From NCBI GenBank assembly GCA_039513195.1, contig JBCCRM010000010.1:82193-146192 (forward strand): a DNA stretch of 64,000 nucleotides, given 5' to 3'. Positions 17,551 through 25,684 of the stretch are shown here, in pieces (the stretch's first letter is position 1; the number at the start of each line of letters is the position of its first letter). The position numbers were made by a program, and so were the translations under genes. Source of the stretch: Thermohalobaculum sp039513195. GTDB lineage: Bacteria; Pseudomonadota; Alphaproteobacteria; Rhodobacterales; Rhodobacteraceae. Below the pieces are notes generated by a model that saw nothing but the letters and a program-made list of their open reading frames with translations, had not been told where the DNA came from and ran no database searches.

Positions 17551-18942
17551 CTAAAGAGCGCCACCCGCCAGTCCCGCAAGCCGACCTAGCACCACCGCGG
17601 ACAAAAGGCCGTTGCCGGAGAGGTAACCCGCATCGCCGGAGCCCGAGACCCCGCAGGCCGCACCACCGGCCGCGAATAGGTTCGGTAGCGCGCTGCCATC
17701 GGGACGCAGGACGCGGGCAGATTGGTCGACAACCAGCCCGCCTTGCGTGTGGAACAGCGCGCCGGTCACCCGCACGCCGCAATAGGGTGGCGACAGCGGC
17801 GCAACCTTCGCCCACGCCCGGCCATACCGGTCGCTGCCACCCAGTCCGATCGCGTCGGCAATCGCAGCAACCTCGCCGGCCAACGATTGTGATGGCAGCC
17901 CGAAAATCGCCGCGATGTCGTCTAACGTTTCGCCGCTGCGAACGGCGCCGGCGGCCTCGGCGGCCTGAAAGTCGGCGAATTGCCGAGCTATGCCGGCGAT
18001 ACGGTGGTCGAAGACCGTCACCGCCGTTCCCCCCGGCTCTGCCAGCACCGCGCGTGCCGCCTCGGAATAGCCCTGCGCCTCGTTCCAGAACCGGCGACCG
18101 GCGGCGTTCACCTGCATCCCCCCCTCGGTGATGGTAGCCCAGGTGATCAGAATGCCATGGGGATGTGCGACATTGCCGTGACCCTGATAGGCGCCGAGAT
18201 GCCGGGTCGCTGCACCGAGCGCGATGCCCCAGTCGAGCGCCTCGCCGCAATTGCCGGGATGTCCGAAATAGATCGCATCGCCGATCTCGGGCATATGGGC
18301 GCGCACCAGATCCGGGTTCGCGCCGAATCCATTGCAGGCGAGGATCAGGCGCCCACAGCCGATCACCTCCTGCCCGCCATCGGGTGCCTCCACGGCAAGG
18401 GCGGTGACCCTGCCGGCTTTGTCGGCATGCAGCCGGTCCGCGCGGCGGCCATAGACGAGATCGACCCCCGCCGACTCGCAGGCCGCGCGCAGGCGGTCGA
18501 CCAGCTCGGCGCCAGAGCGGGACGGCAACCCGTGCATCCGACGGCGCGCGTGGCCGGGATAATCGAAATCATCGACCAGCGAAAACGGCAACCCGAAGCG
18601 GTCGGCCAACCACTCGATTGTCGTTGCGGCCTCCCTGGCCAACAGCGAAACAAGCGCGGGATCCGGTTCGCCTGACGCCTTTTTCATAATGTCGGCAGCG
18701 AAAAGGTCGGGCGTGTCCTCGATCCCGGCCGGCCGTTGAAAGCGGGTGCCCGCGGCCGGGATCAGCCCCGCGGAAAGCGCCGTCGACCCGGCGGGCACCG
18801 GATCGCGCTCCAACACCATAACCTCTCGCCCAGTCTCGCGAACCGCCAAGGCGGCGACCATCCCCGCCGCCCCTGCCCCAACAATCAGGGTCTCGACCGC
18901 CATATCGATCTCGACACCCGTCGCCATGCCGACCGAGCTCAT
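17551..18942 (-). CDS. FAD-dependent oxidoreductase, fumarate reductase flavoprotein family
   Basis: 463 residues. The N-terminal FAD-binding motif GAGAAGMVAAL lies near residue 23, followed by ERDPVPAGSTALSAG, and the C-terminal ANLFAAGG-type motif (LPNLFAAGGAACGVSGSG) is present near 430. It is like FrdA/tricarballylate dehydrogenase-type flavoproteins that add or remove hydrogen beside carboxylates. No Tat or Sec signal is evident, so it should be cytoplasmic. It is the last gene of the minus catabolic arm, coupled to the lyase gene by a 4-base overlap. A role in oxidising or reducing a substituted dicarboxylate of the pathway is inferred. The exact substrate is unknown. Confidence 0.8.
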   Translation of the reverse strand: MSSVGMATGVEIDMAVETLIVGAGAAGMVAALAVRETGREVMVLERDPVPAGSTALSAGLIPAAGTRFQRPAGIEDTPDLFAADIMKKASGEPDPALVSLLAREAATTIEWLADRFGLPFSLVDDFDYPGHARRRMHGLPSRSGAELVDRLRAACESAGVDLVYGRRADRLHADKAGRVTALAVEAPDGGQEVIGCGRLILACNGFGANPDLVRAHMPEIGDAIYFGHPGNCGEALDWGIALGAATRHLGAYQGHGNVAHPHGILITWATITEGGMQVNAAGRRFWNEAQGYSEAARAVLAEPGGTAVTVFDHRIAGIARQFADFQAAEAAGAVRSGETLDDIAAIFGLPSQSLAGEVAAIADAIGLGGSDRYGRAWAKVAPLSPPYCGVRVTGALFHTQGGLVVDQSARVLRPDGSALPNLFAAGGAACGVSGSGDAGYLSGNGLLSAVVLGRLAGLAGGAL

Positions 18943-19814
18943 GGCTCCGGGTCTTCGTCGGCATAGCGCGCGCCTGCAGACAACAACGCATCGGTGCCAA
19001 CCCGGCGGTTGAGGGCAGCGAAGTCGAACATCTGACCGGCGAAGGGGGCGTTCGAGCCGTGCCTGCGCAGGCTGGTGTAGTATTCCTCCGCCGTCTTTGC
19101 GATGGCACGCACGATGCCACCTGGAAAGATGACCAGGGCGAAGCCCTGCGCCTCCAGTTCGTCCGCGGTCGCGGGCGGCGTCTGCCCGCCCTCCACCATA
19201 TTGGCTAGCAGGGGCACGCGGCCCGCGAAATGCCGGGTGATGAGGCGAAGTTCTTCGACGCTCCGCGGCGCTTCGATGAACAGAGCATCGGCCCCGGCCT
19301 GCAGGTAACGCTCGGCCCGAGCGCAGGCCGCGTCAGCCCCTTCTACCGCAATGGCGTCCGTGCGCGCGATGATCAGGGTGCCCGCATTGGTTCGGGCGTC
19401 GGCCATGGCGGCGATCTTTCCAGCCATCTCCGCCGTGGGGATCAGCGCCTTGTCGGCCAAATGCCCGCAGCGTTTCGGGTAGACCTGATCCTCGATCTGC
19501 AAAGCCGCGGCCCCGGCCCGTTCATAGGTCCGCATGGTCCGCTGCGCGTTCAACGCATTCCCGAAGCCGGTATCCGCATCGACGATCACCGGCAGCTCGA
19601 CCCGGTCGCGGATCAAGGCGAGGGTCTCCGCCATCTCCGACATCGTGGTCAGCCCCAGGTCGGGCCGGCCGAGGCGGGTATAGGCGACGGCCGCACCGGA
19701 GAGGTAAAGCGCCTCGAAACCGGCAGCGGCGGCCAGCGATGCGGTCAGCGCGTCGTAGACGCCCGGCGCGACCAGGATCGGCGTTTCGTTCAGCCGCACG
19801 CGCAGATCGCTCAA
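18939..19814 (-). CDS. Isocitrate lyase/PEP mutase family C-C lyase (methylisocitrate or dimethylmalate lyase-like)
   Basis: 291 residues if it begins at the TTG at 19814, which overlaps the stop of the upstream gene (TTGA) and gives the usual family N-terminus MSDLRVRLNETPILVAPGVY. Family motifs: the metal site DADTGFGN at 79-86, IEDQVYPKRCGH with the catalytic Cys at 116, and IARTDA. Enzymes of this group cleave 2-hydroxy dicarboxylates, for example 2-methylisocitrate, 2,3-dimethylmalate or petal-death-protein substrates, to pyruvate or glyoxylate plus an acid. The LeuC/LeuD-like hydro-lyase in the same locus would supply such a hydroxyacid, as in the dimethylmaleate branch of nicotinate fermentation. 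Substrate assignment is inference. Confidence 0.85.
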   Translation of the reverse strand: MSDLRVRLNETPILVAPGVYDALTASLAAAAGFEALYLSGAAVAYTRLGRPDLGLTTMSEMAETLALIRDRVELPVIVDADTGFGNALNAQRTMRTYERAGAAALQIEDQVYPKRCGHLADKALIPTAEMAGKIAAMADARTNAGTLIIARTDAIAVEGADAACARAERYLQAGADALFIEAPRSVEELRLITRHFAGRVPLLANMVEGGQTPPATADELEAQGFALVIFPGGIVRAIAKTAEEYYTSLRRHGSNAPFAGQMFDFAALNRRVGTDALLSAGARYADEDPEP

Positions 19815-20431
19815 ACCGCGCCCTCCAGCAGCGCGATGGCCTCGGCACAGGTCATTTGCCGACACACCGTACCGAGCGACGTGAGTGTCGCTTCGTGGAC
19901 AGCCGGGTCGAAGGCACCACAGCCATCGGTGAGCAGCACCACCGGGGTCTCCCGCAGATGCGCATCACGCACCGTGCTGGCAACGCCACCATTGGTGACG
20001 ATACCACCGAGCAGCAGCCACTCCACCCGCAACGCGCGCATCAGGTATTCCAGCCGGGTCTGATAAAAGGCGCTGTAGGCGACCTTTTCGACCACCCCAT
20101 CGGCGGGTGCCAGCGCATCGACGAGACTGTGCCCAAAGGCGCCGGGAAGAAAATCTCCGCGGGTGAGGAAAGGGCGCAGGGCCTTCAGATGCGGGGCGAT
20201 CAATGGCTCGCCATCGGGGCCGGGCACCAAGGTAAACTGGGCGGAGAGATAGACGCCGCCTGCATCGCGGACGGCATCGATCACCGGGCGCATCCGAGCG
20301 GGCAGCGCCGCTAGCGCCGGAGATGCCTTGCCGGCCCGGCCGTAGGCGCCTTCTGGATGCAAAAAATCGTTTTGCAAATCGATGGTTAGGACCGCGGCGC
20401 GGGCCGGGTCGAGATTGGCGAGCTCGGTCAT
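19811..20431 (-). CDS. Isochorismatase-family protein lacking the catalytic cysteine
   Basis: 206 residues with the cysteine-hydrolase fold. Two of the three catalytic positions are present: Asp18 (TIDLQNDF) and Lys116 (VVEKVAYSAF). The third is not: in the nucleophile motif, normally TNxCV, the sequence reads GIVTNGGVASTVRDA, so Gly149 stands where Cys should be (codon GGC instead of TGC). Relatives are nicotinamidase, N-carbamoylsarcosine amidase and maleamate amidohydrolase. It lies between hyuA and the lyase, with 4-base overlaps on both sides, so it is a maintained member of the operon. It may bind rather than hydrolyse the substrate, use another mechanism as isochorismatase itself does, or be inactivated. 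Confidence 0.82.
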   Translation of the reverse strand: MTELANLDPARAAVLTIDLQNDFLHPEGAYGRAGKASPALAALPARMRPVIDAVRDAGGVYLSAQFTLVPGPDGEPLIAPHLKALRPFLTRGDFLPGAFGHSLVDALAPADGVVEKVAYSAFYQTRLEYLMRALRVEWLLLGGIVTNGGVASTVRDAHLRETPVVLLTDGCGAFDPAVHEATLTSLGTVCRQMTCAEAIALLEGAV

Positions 20432-22497
20432 CGCGGACCTTTCGGTGCCAGGAGGCTGTTGCCAAACCGGTCAACGCGGCAGGTGAGGCCCGGGTCAACG
20501 AAGACGGTGGTATCCGGTTGCTCCAGCACCGCGGGGCCGTCGATCTCGACGCCGACGGGCAAGGCCAGCCGGTCGAAAACCCGCGCCTCCTGCCAATGGC
20601 CGCTCGCATACACCCGGCGGCTGGCCCGGCCAGCATCCTCAACCGTTGCTGCGGGATCGGGCGCAAGGCTTCCGAGGTCAAACTTCGGCCGCCGCCCAGT
20701 GACCGTCGTTCGCAGGTTCAAAACCCGGATCGTCCCGCCGAGCAACAGATTACCGAAGGCTTGAGTGTAGGCGCGGTCGAACGCCTCCCTCACCTCTGCG
20801 CGCTTCGGGAAAATCGCCTCATCTTCGTCGAGCAGCACGGCCACCTCCGCGGCCACGGTGTGCGTTTGGCCCGCATAGGCCATGTCGAAGGTGAGGCCCA
20901 CATCCCGTCTCTCAAACCGAACCCCCGCGGCGTCGAGGAGGGCCATCCCTTGGGCGATATGGGCGCGAAGAACGTCGGCCCCCGAGGCGGCGTCAAGCGC
21001 ATCAAGGGTCACGTTCAGCGTCGCCACGAAGTCCTGGCGCATATCGGCGATCACACAGCCCATCGCCGATGTGACGCCCGGATAGCGGGGAACAATCGCT
21101 CGGGCGAGGCCGACCTCAGCAATCATCGCGCCGGCATGGAGCGCGCCGCCCCCACCAAAGGGCATGAAGGCAAAGTGCTTCGGGTCATGGCCACGCTCGA
21201 TTGAGACCAGGCGGATCGCACCTGCCATCCGCGAATTGGCGACGCGGATCACGGCCTCTGCGGCCGCATCGGTTTCGAGACCGAGGGGGCGGGCCACTGC
21301 TGCTTCGATAGCGCGGGCCGCAGCATCCACATCCAGTCGGGTCAGGCCGCCGCCGATGGGTCGATCCGGGTCGATCCTGCCGAGAACAATGTTCGCATCG
21401 GTCACGGTAGGCCGGTCGTTGCCTCGGCCATAGGCGACCGGCCCCGGGTCCGAGCCAGCGCTTTCCGGCCCGATGGTCAGCAACCCGCCCCTATCGACCG
21501 AGGCGATCGAGCCGCCGCCGGCGCCTATGGTGCTGACCTCGACCATCGGGCTGCGGATCACTAGGCCGAAATCGACGCTTGTCTGGGCGCTCATGGCGGT
21601 CCGGCCATCGGCTACCAGCGAGACGTCGAAGCTGGTTCCGCCCATATCGCCAGTGATCACATTGGGAAATCCCGCAGTCTGGGCGATGTGAGCGGCGGCG
21701 ATCACCCCTGCCGCGGGGCCCGAAAGCGCCGTGCGTACCGGCAGGCGAGAGGCCGTGTCGACCGACATCACGCCGCCATTGGACTGGACGATCAGGAATT
21801 CGCCGCCAAACCCGTCCCGAGTCAGCGCAGTGCCGAGCCGGTCGACATAACCGGCCACCTCCGGCTGCAGGTAGGCGTTTAGCGCGGTGGTAGAGAACCT
21901 CTCGAACTCTCGGATTTCCGGCAGCACTTCGCTGGAGCCAGTGACGTGGGCGTTCGGCCAAATCTCGCGCAGCGCGGCCAGGGCTGTGGCCTCATTGGCC
22001 GGGTTCGCATGGGCATTGATGAAGAGGATTACGACCGCCGCACAGCCATCGGCAAGCAAGGCGCGGCCGGCGGCTCTTACCGCCTCGGGATCGACAGCCT
22101 CGCGAATCGTGCCATCGGCGAGGGTGCGCTCCGCCACCTCGACGCGCATCGATCGCGGTACAACCGGGTCGAAACTGCCCCTTAGACCCCAGGTTCGCGG
22201 GCGGTCGCGGCGGCGCATTTCCAACACGTCGCGGAAGCCGGCGGTGGTGATGGCCCCGATGCGGGCCCCCTTGCGCTCTAACAATGCATTGGTCCCGGCG
22301 GTGGTTCCGTGGACGACGGCGGACAGTTGGCTCAGATCGGAAGCCTGCCCCGAGACGCCCTTCAGGAAACCAGCCGACTGATCCGGCCGCGTCGTGGGGG
22401 TTTTGGCGATCCGCGCCTCTCCCGTCGCTTCGTCCAATGCGAAGACATCCGTGAAGGTGCCACCGACATCCACGCCGATCATCAGGCTGCCGGTCAC
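20428..22497 (-). CDS. hyuA: Hydantoinase/oxoprolinase subunit A
   Basis: 689 residues from the GTG at 22497, which overlaps the hyuB stop as GTGA. N-terminal motif IGVDVGGTFTDVFALD and the second ATPase-fold motif TGDMGGTSFDVSLVADGR identify the HyuA/5-oxoprolinase alpha subunit. These enzymes use ATP to open a cyclic amide such as N-methylhydantoin or 5-oxoproline, or to carboxylate ketones in the related acetone and acetophenone carboxylases. The partner subunit hyuB is directly upstream. No third carboxylase-type subunit is present, which favours ring opening of a lactam or imide. Coupled to the isochorismatase-like gene by ATGA. Confidence 0.88.
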   Translation of the reverse strand: MTGSLMIGVDVGGTFTDVFALDEATGEARIAKTPTTRPDQSAGFLKGVSGQASDLSQLSAVVHGTTAGTNALLERKGARIGAITTAGFRDVLEMRRRDRPRTWGLRGSFDPVVPRSMRVEVAERTLADGTIREAVDPEAVRAAGRALLADGCAAVVILFINAHANPANEATALAALREIWPNAHVTGSSEVLPEIREFERFSTTALNAYLQPEVAGYVDRLGTALTRDGFGGEFLIVQSNGGVMSVDTASRLPVRTALSGPAAGVIAAAHIAQTAGFPNVITGDMGGTSFDVSLVADGRTAMSAQTSVDFGLVIRSPMVEVSTIGAGGGSIASVDRGGLLTIGPESAGSDPGPVAYGRGNDRPTVTDANIVLGRIDPDRPIGGGLTRLDVDAAARAIEAAVARPLGLETDAAAEAVIRVANSRMAGAIRLVSIERGHDPKHFAFMPFGGGGALHAGAMIAEVGLARAIVPRYPGVTSAMGCVIADMRQDFVATLNVTLDALDAASGADVLRAHIAQGMALLDAAGVRFERRDVGLTFDMAYAGQTHTVAAEVAVLLDEDEAIFPKRAEVREAFDRAYTQAFGNLLLGGTIRVLNLRTTVTGRRPKFDLGSLAPDPAATVEDAGRASRRVYASGHWQEARVFDRLALPVGVEIDGPAVLEQPDTTVFVDPGLTCRVDRFGNSLLAPKGPR

Positions 22498-24185
22498 TCG
22501 GCATCCTTCCAAGCGGACCCGTAGGCATCGGTCGCGGCGGCGGCCGAGAGATAACCCACGGCGACATCCCGCGCGACCGCTGAGGGATCGCGATCCGATG
22601 CCGGGCCGTAACCGCCCCCGCCCGGAGTTTTCAGCAGGACCGCCTGACCGCGGATCAGCGGAATGCCGCGGATCTTCGACGTCATCGGCGGTTCTTGCGC
22701 CCCCTCGGCGGTGTCAAAGTTGAAGCGGTTGGGGGCGCCCTGCCCGCCGCCTGCGACGCCCTGCGGCGAGAACCGGCCACGCTCGCCGAACAGGAACGCC
22801 TCCGCCCGCTCTTCCAACAGCTCGATCTCGTAGACTGCGCCGAGGCCGCCGCGATGCATCCCGGCGCCCGCGCTGTCCGGTCGCAGCGCCCATTGCCGGA
22901 ACATCACCGGATAGGCCGCCTCCAGGATCTCCAGCGGCGGGATCGTTGCGGTCGAGATCGGCGCATTGCCGTGGTTGAGGCCGTCGCTCTCCGCCGTGCC
23001 GCCATGCCCGCCGCCATAAAAGCTGAACATCACCCAGGGCCGGCCATCCGCCCGACGCCCGGCGATGGAAAGCGCATTTATCGTGCCATAAGCGTTGGCA
23101 ATCGCCCGCTCTGGCGACGCCTGCGCCGCGGCCGAGAAGATAACGTCGATCATGCGCAGAATGGTCTCGGTATACCCGCCTGTGGGTGTAGGAAATTCGG
23201 CGGAGAGGAGGCTGCCCTCTGGGATCTCCACCGTGACGGGCCGCATCACACCGGCATTGGCCGGCAGGTCCGGGAACAAATGCTTGATTGCGACATAGCA
23301 GCAGGCCACTGCGGTCGAGCGAGCGATGTTCACTGGGCCTGCGGTTACCGGCGCCGAGCCCGCGAAATCGAGGATCAGCCGGCCGTTTCGCACCTCCAGC
23401 GCCACGCGGATCGGCAGGGGCGCGTCGGTGATCCCATCATTGTCGAGAAAGTCCTCCGCCTCCCACCTACCATCGGGGAGGGCGGTGATCTCGGCCTTCA
23501 TCAGCGCTTCGGCTCGGTCGGAGAGCGCCGCCAGCGCAGCGCTGACCGTGTCGGCACCATGTTCCGCCAGCAGGTCGTCAAGCCGCCGAACACCGAGCCC
23601 CAGGGCATTGAGTTGGCCGTTTAGGTCGCCTTCCGCCGACTGCGGCAGCCGGGTGTTGCGCAGCAAGATGTCGACGACATCCTGCTGCAGCACGCCGCCG
23701 CGCATCAGCTTCACCGGCGGCAGCACAAAGGCCTCCTGAAACGCCTCGGTCGCCGCGGGGTTATAGTTGCCGGGCACGGCACCGCCAACATCGTGCCAAT
23801 GCCCGACCGAGGCGAGATAGCAAAACACCTCTCCACTGTGAAAATAGGGGCGGATCAACCGCATGTCAGACAGATGCGTGCCGCCGAGATGCGCGTCGTT
23901 AAAGATGTAGACATCGCCATCGGCCAGGTCGCCGTCGCGGGCGGCCTTGTCGATCACCGTCTTCACCGCGAAGGCCATGACGCCCACGAAAATCGGCAAA
24001 CCCGATTTGCCCTGCACCAGGGTTTCCCCGGTCGTGGCGTGATAGAGCCCATGCGACGCGTCATGCGCCTCGGCGATGATCGGGTTAAAGGCGCTGCGGA
24101 AGAGGGTGGCGTCCATCTCGTCGGCGACCTGCTCCATCCGGCCGGCGAGGACGGCGAGCGTGATCGGGTCGATAGTCGCGCTCAT
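22494..24185 (-). CDS. hyuB: Hydantoinase/oxoprolinase subunit B
   Basis: 563 residues from the ATG at 24185, chosen because it overlaps the previous stop as ATGA and gives the standard family start MSATIDPITLAVLAGRMEQV. Conserved HyuB features: SPII-type segment FRSAFNPIIAEAHDAS, the FNDAHLGGTHLSDM block, GNYNPAA, and the late glycine-rich RGGLGAVYEIELL and GGQGAPN. Together with HyuA it should form an ATP-dependent cyclic amidase. Context with an amidohydrolase-like protein, hydro-lyase and lyase supports a catabolic pathway rather than glutathione recycling. Confidence 0.88.
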   Translation of the reverse strand: MSATIDPITLAVLAGRMEQVADEMDATLFRSAFNPIIAEAHDASHGLYHATTGETLVQGKSGLPIFVGVMAFAVKTVIDKAARDGDLADGDVYIFNDAHLGGTHLSDMRLIRPYFHSGEVFCYLASVGHWHDVGGAVPGNYNPAATEAFQEAFVLPPVKLMRGGVLQQDVVDILLRNTRLPQSAEGDLNGQLNALGLGVRRLDDLLAEHGADTVSAALAALSDRAEALMKAEITALPDGRWEAEDFLDNDGITDAPLPIRVALEVRNGRLILDFAGSAPVTAGPVNIARSTAVACCYVAIKHLFPDLPANAGVMRPVTVEIPEGSLLSAEFPTPTGGYTETILRMIDVIFSAAAQASPERAIANAYGTINALSIAGRRADGRPWVMFSFYGGGHGGTAESDGLNHGNAPISTATIPPLEILEAAYPVMFRQWALRPDSAGAGMHRGGLGAVYEIELLEERAEAFLFGERGRFSPQGVAGGGQGAPNRFNFDTAEGAQEPPMTSKIRGIPLIRGQAVLLKTPGGGGYGPASDRDPSAVARDVAVGYLSAAAATDAYGSAWKDAE

Positions 24186-24745
24186 GGGGCGCTCCGGGTC
24201 TCGGCAAGATCGTTCCAAACGTCCTGGCGGCGGATCAAGCCGCCTTCGACCTCGAAGCGGTCTATGAAACGGATGCCCTCGAACTCCGTGCCATCTAGCC
24301 ACGTGCCGGACAGCGTGCCGTGGCAGAAGACAACGGCGTGGTCGCCGCCGGGTGCTGTGTCGAAGCCATTATAGGTCTTAGCGACCGCGCGATATCGCGT
24401 TGCGGCCCATTCAACCAGTTCCTCCAGCCGGGACATTCGCACGCCGCCTGGAAAAGTCATCTGGAACCCCGCCGCGAGGAAGCCCCCAGCGACGGTTAAA
24501 TCCCGTGCCTCCATCGCTGCGAGATAACCGCGCACCACTTCCTGCGGACAGCCAAGCGCGGGCGCCGGAATGCGCGGTTGCCCGCCGCGCATGTAACTGG
24601 AGGGCCGCATCTCTCGCATCATCACCGTCACAGCGTCAGGCGGCGCAGGAATAATCAAACGCACCGCGTCCGTTAACGCGCGGCCGAGGCGCGCCTTGGC
24701 GCTGTCATCATACCCCTCGATCAGATTGATTGTCACAACCGGCAT
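24182..24745 (-). CDS. Tautomerase (4-OT-like) fused to a SnoaL-like domain
   Basis: 187 residues from the ATG at 24745, preceded by GGGAGGA. The mature N-terminus would be Pro1 (MPVVTINLIEGYDDSAKARL), the catalytic proline of 4-oxalocrotonate tautomerases. The first 65 residues are a single tautomerase unit; residues 75-187 are a SnoaL/NTF2-like domain (VVRGYLAAMEARDLTVAGGF, FIDRFEVEGGLIRRQDVW). Each family is common, the fusion is not one I recognise. It is the first gene of the minus arm, so it likely acts on the primary substrate or on an enol product of ring opening. The reaction is not predictable from sequence alone. Confidence 0.8.
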   Translation of the reverse strand: MPVVTINLIEGYDDSAKARLGRALTDAVRLIIPAPPDAVTVMMREMRPSSYMRGGQPRIPAPALGCPQEVVRGYLAAMEARDLTVAGGFLAAGFQMTFPGGVRMSRLEELVEWAATRYRAVAKTYNGFDTAPGGDHAVVFCHGTLSGTWLDGTEFEGIRFIDRFEVEGGLIRRQDVWNDLAETRSAP

Positions 24746-24839
24746 CCCCGTCCTCCCCACGACTTCTTTTAGGACAGATTTTACATACTTGAAAAGACCG
24801 GTTCTACGCGGCATATCATACCGAAGACTTGCCGGCGAC

Positions 24840-24854
24840 GGTAACATTATTACC
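24840..24854. promoter_or_regulatory. GGTAA-N5-TTACC operator candidate
   Basis: GGTAACATTATTACC, with perfect 5-base arms around a 5-base centre, lies in the divergent gap 26 bases before the GntR-type regulator start at 24881 and about 95 bases before the tautomerase gene. The position fits an autoregulatory site of that regulator. Confidence 0.45.
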
Positions 24855-24880
24855 CTGACGGCGAAGCGACGGGTGTGGAC

Positions 24881-25684
24881 ATGGCTGCGAACGGCTCACC
24901 GGCAACACCGCAAGGCGGCAAAGCGCATCGCGTCTATCTAATCCTCCGCGACGAGATTGCTGCAGGGATGCATCCCTGCGGATCGCCTTTGCCGGCCGAG
25001 CATCGTCTCGCGGAGATTTTTGCGGTCTCGCGGGTGACGGTCCGGCGTGCGCTGGATGCCTTGGCGGGCGACGGCTTGATCGACCGGCGCCCCGGCAGCG
25101 GAACGGTGGTGACCTTGCGGGACGCCCCACCGCAGATGGCGCGCGCGGATTTTGCAACGTTGATGCCTCAGCTGGTCGAAATGGAGGCGCAGACGACCGC
25201 GCGGCTGCTCGCGTTTTCCTACTGCGCCGCGCCAGAAGCCGTAGCTGCAGCGCTCGAGATCGCTCCGGGGGCGCAGGTACAGCGGGCGGTGCGCGTTCGA
25301 CTGATCTCCGGCCGGCCCTTCTCTCATCTGACAACGCATGTTCCCGCCGACGTCGCTCAAGCCTATTCCGAGACGGATCTGGCGACTGCGCCGCTCTTCC
25401 GATTGTTGGAGCGAAGCGGATGCCGCATCCACCGCGCGACGCAATCCGTTTCGGCTGCCCTCGCCACGCCGGAGGTGGCGGAGGCGATGGAGGTTTCGGT
25501 CGGTTCCGCGCTTCTCTCTCTCACCCGGGTGGTCTATGACGCGGAGGGTCGGGGCGTTGAGCATCTTGCCGCCCTTTACAGGCCGGACCGTTTTCGGCTG
25601 GAGATGACACTTGACCGGGTCGGCGCGCCCGATGCCCGCCGCTGGTCGCCGGTGCCGGTTGCCGAGACGGGGGCGGAACCATGA
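24881..25684 (+). CDS. GntR-family transcriptional regulator, HutC/UTRA type
   Basis: 267 residues from the ATG at 24881 (a GTG sits two codons earlier). Winged-helix domain at the N-terminus with the family signature LPAEHRLAEIFAVSRVTVRR, then LAGDGLIDRRPGSGTVV. The C-terminal part is a UTRA ligand-binding domain (FSHLTTHVPADVA, VYDAEGRGVEHLAALYRPDRF). HutC-type regulators usually repress catabolic operons until a pathway intermediate binds. It is divergent from the hyu arm and overlaps the leuC-like start by ATGA, so it probably controls both arms. The ligand is unknown. Confidence 0.88.
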   Translation: MAANGSPATPQGGKAHRVYLILRDEIAAGMHPCGSPLPAEHRLAEIFAVSRVTVRRALDALAGDGLIDRRPGSGTVVTLRDAPPQMARADFATLMPQLVEMEAQTTARLLAFSYCAAPEAVAAALEIAPGAQVQRAVRVRLISGRPFSHLTTHVPADVAQAYSETDLATAPLFRLLERSGCRIHRATQSVSAALATPEVAEAMEVSVGSALLSLTRVVYDAEGRGVEHLAALYRPDRFRLEMTLDRVGAPDARRWSPVPVAETGAEP

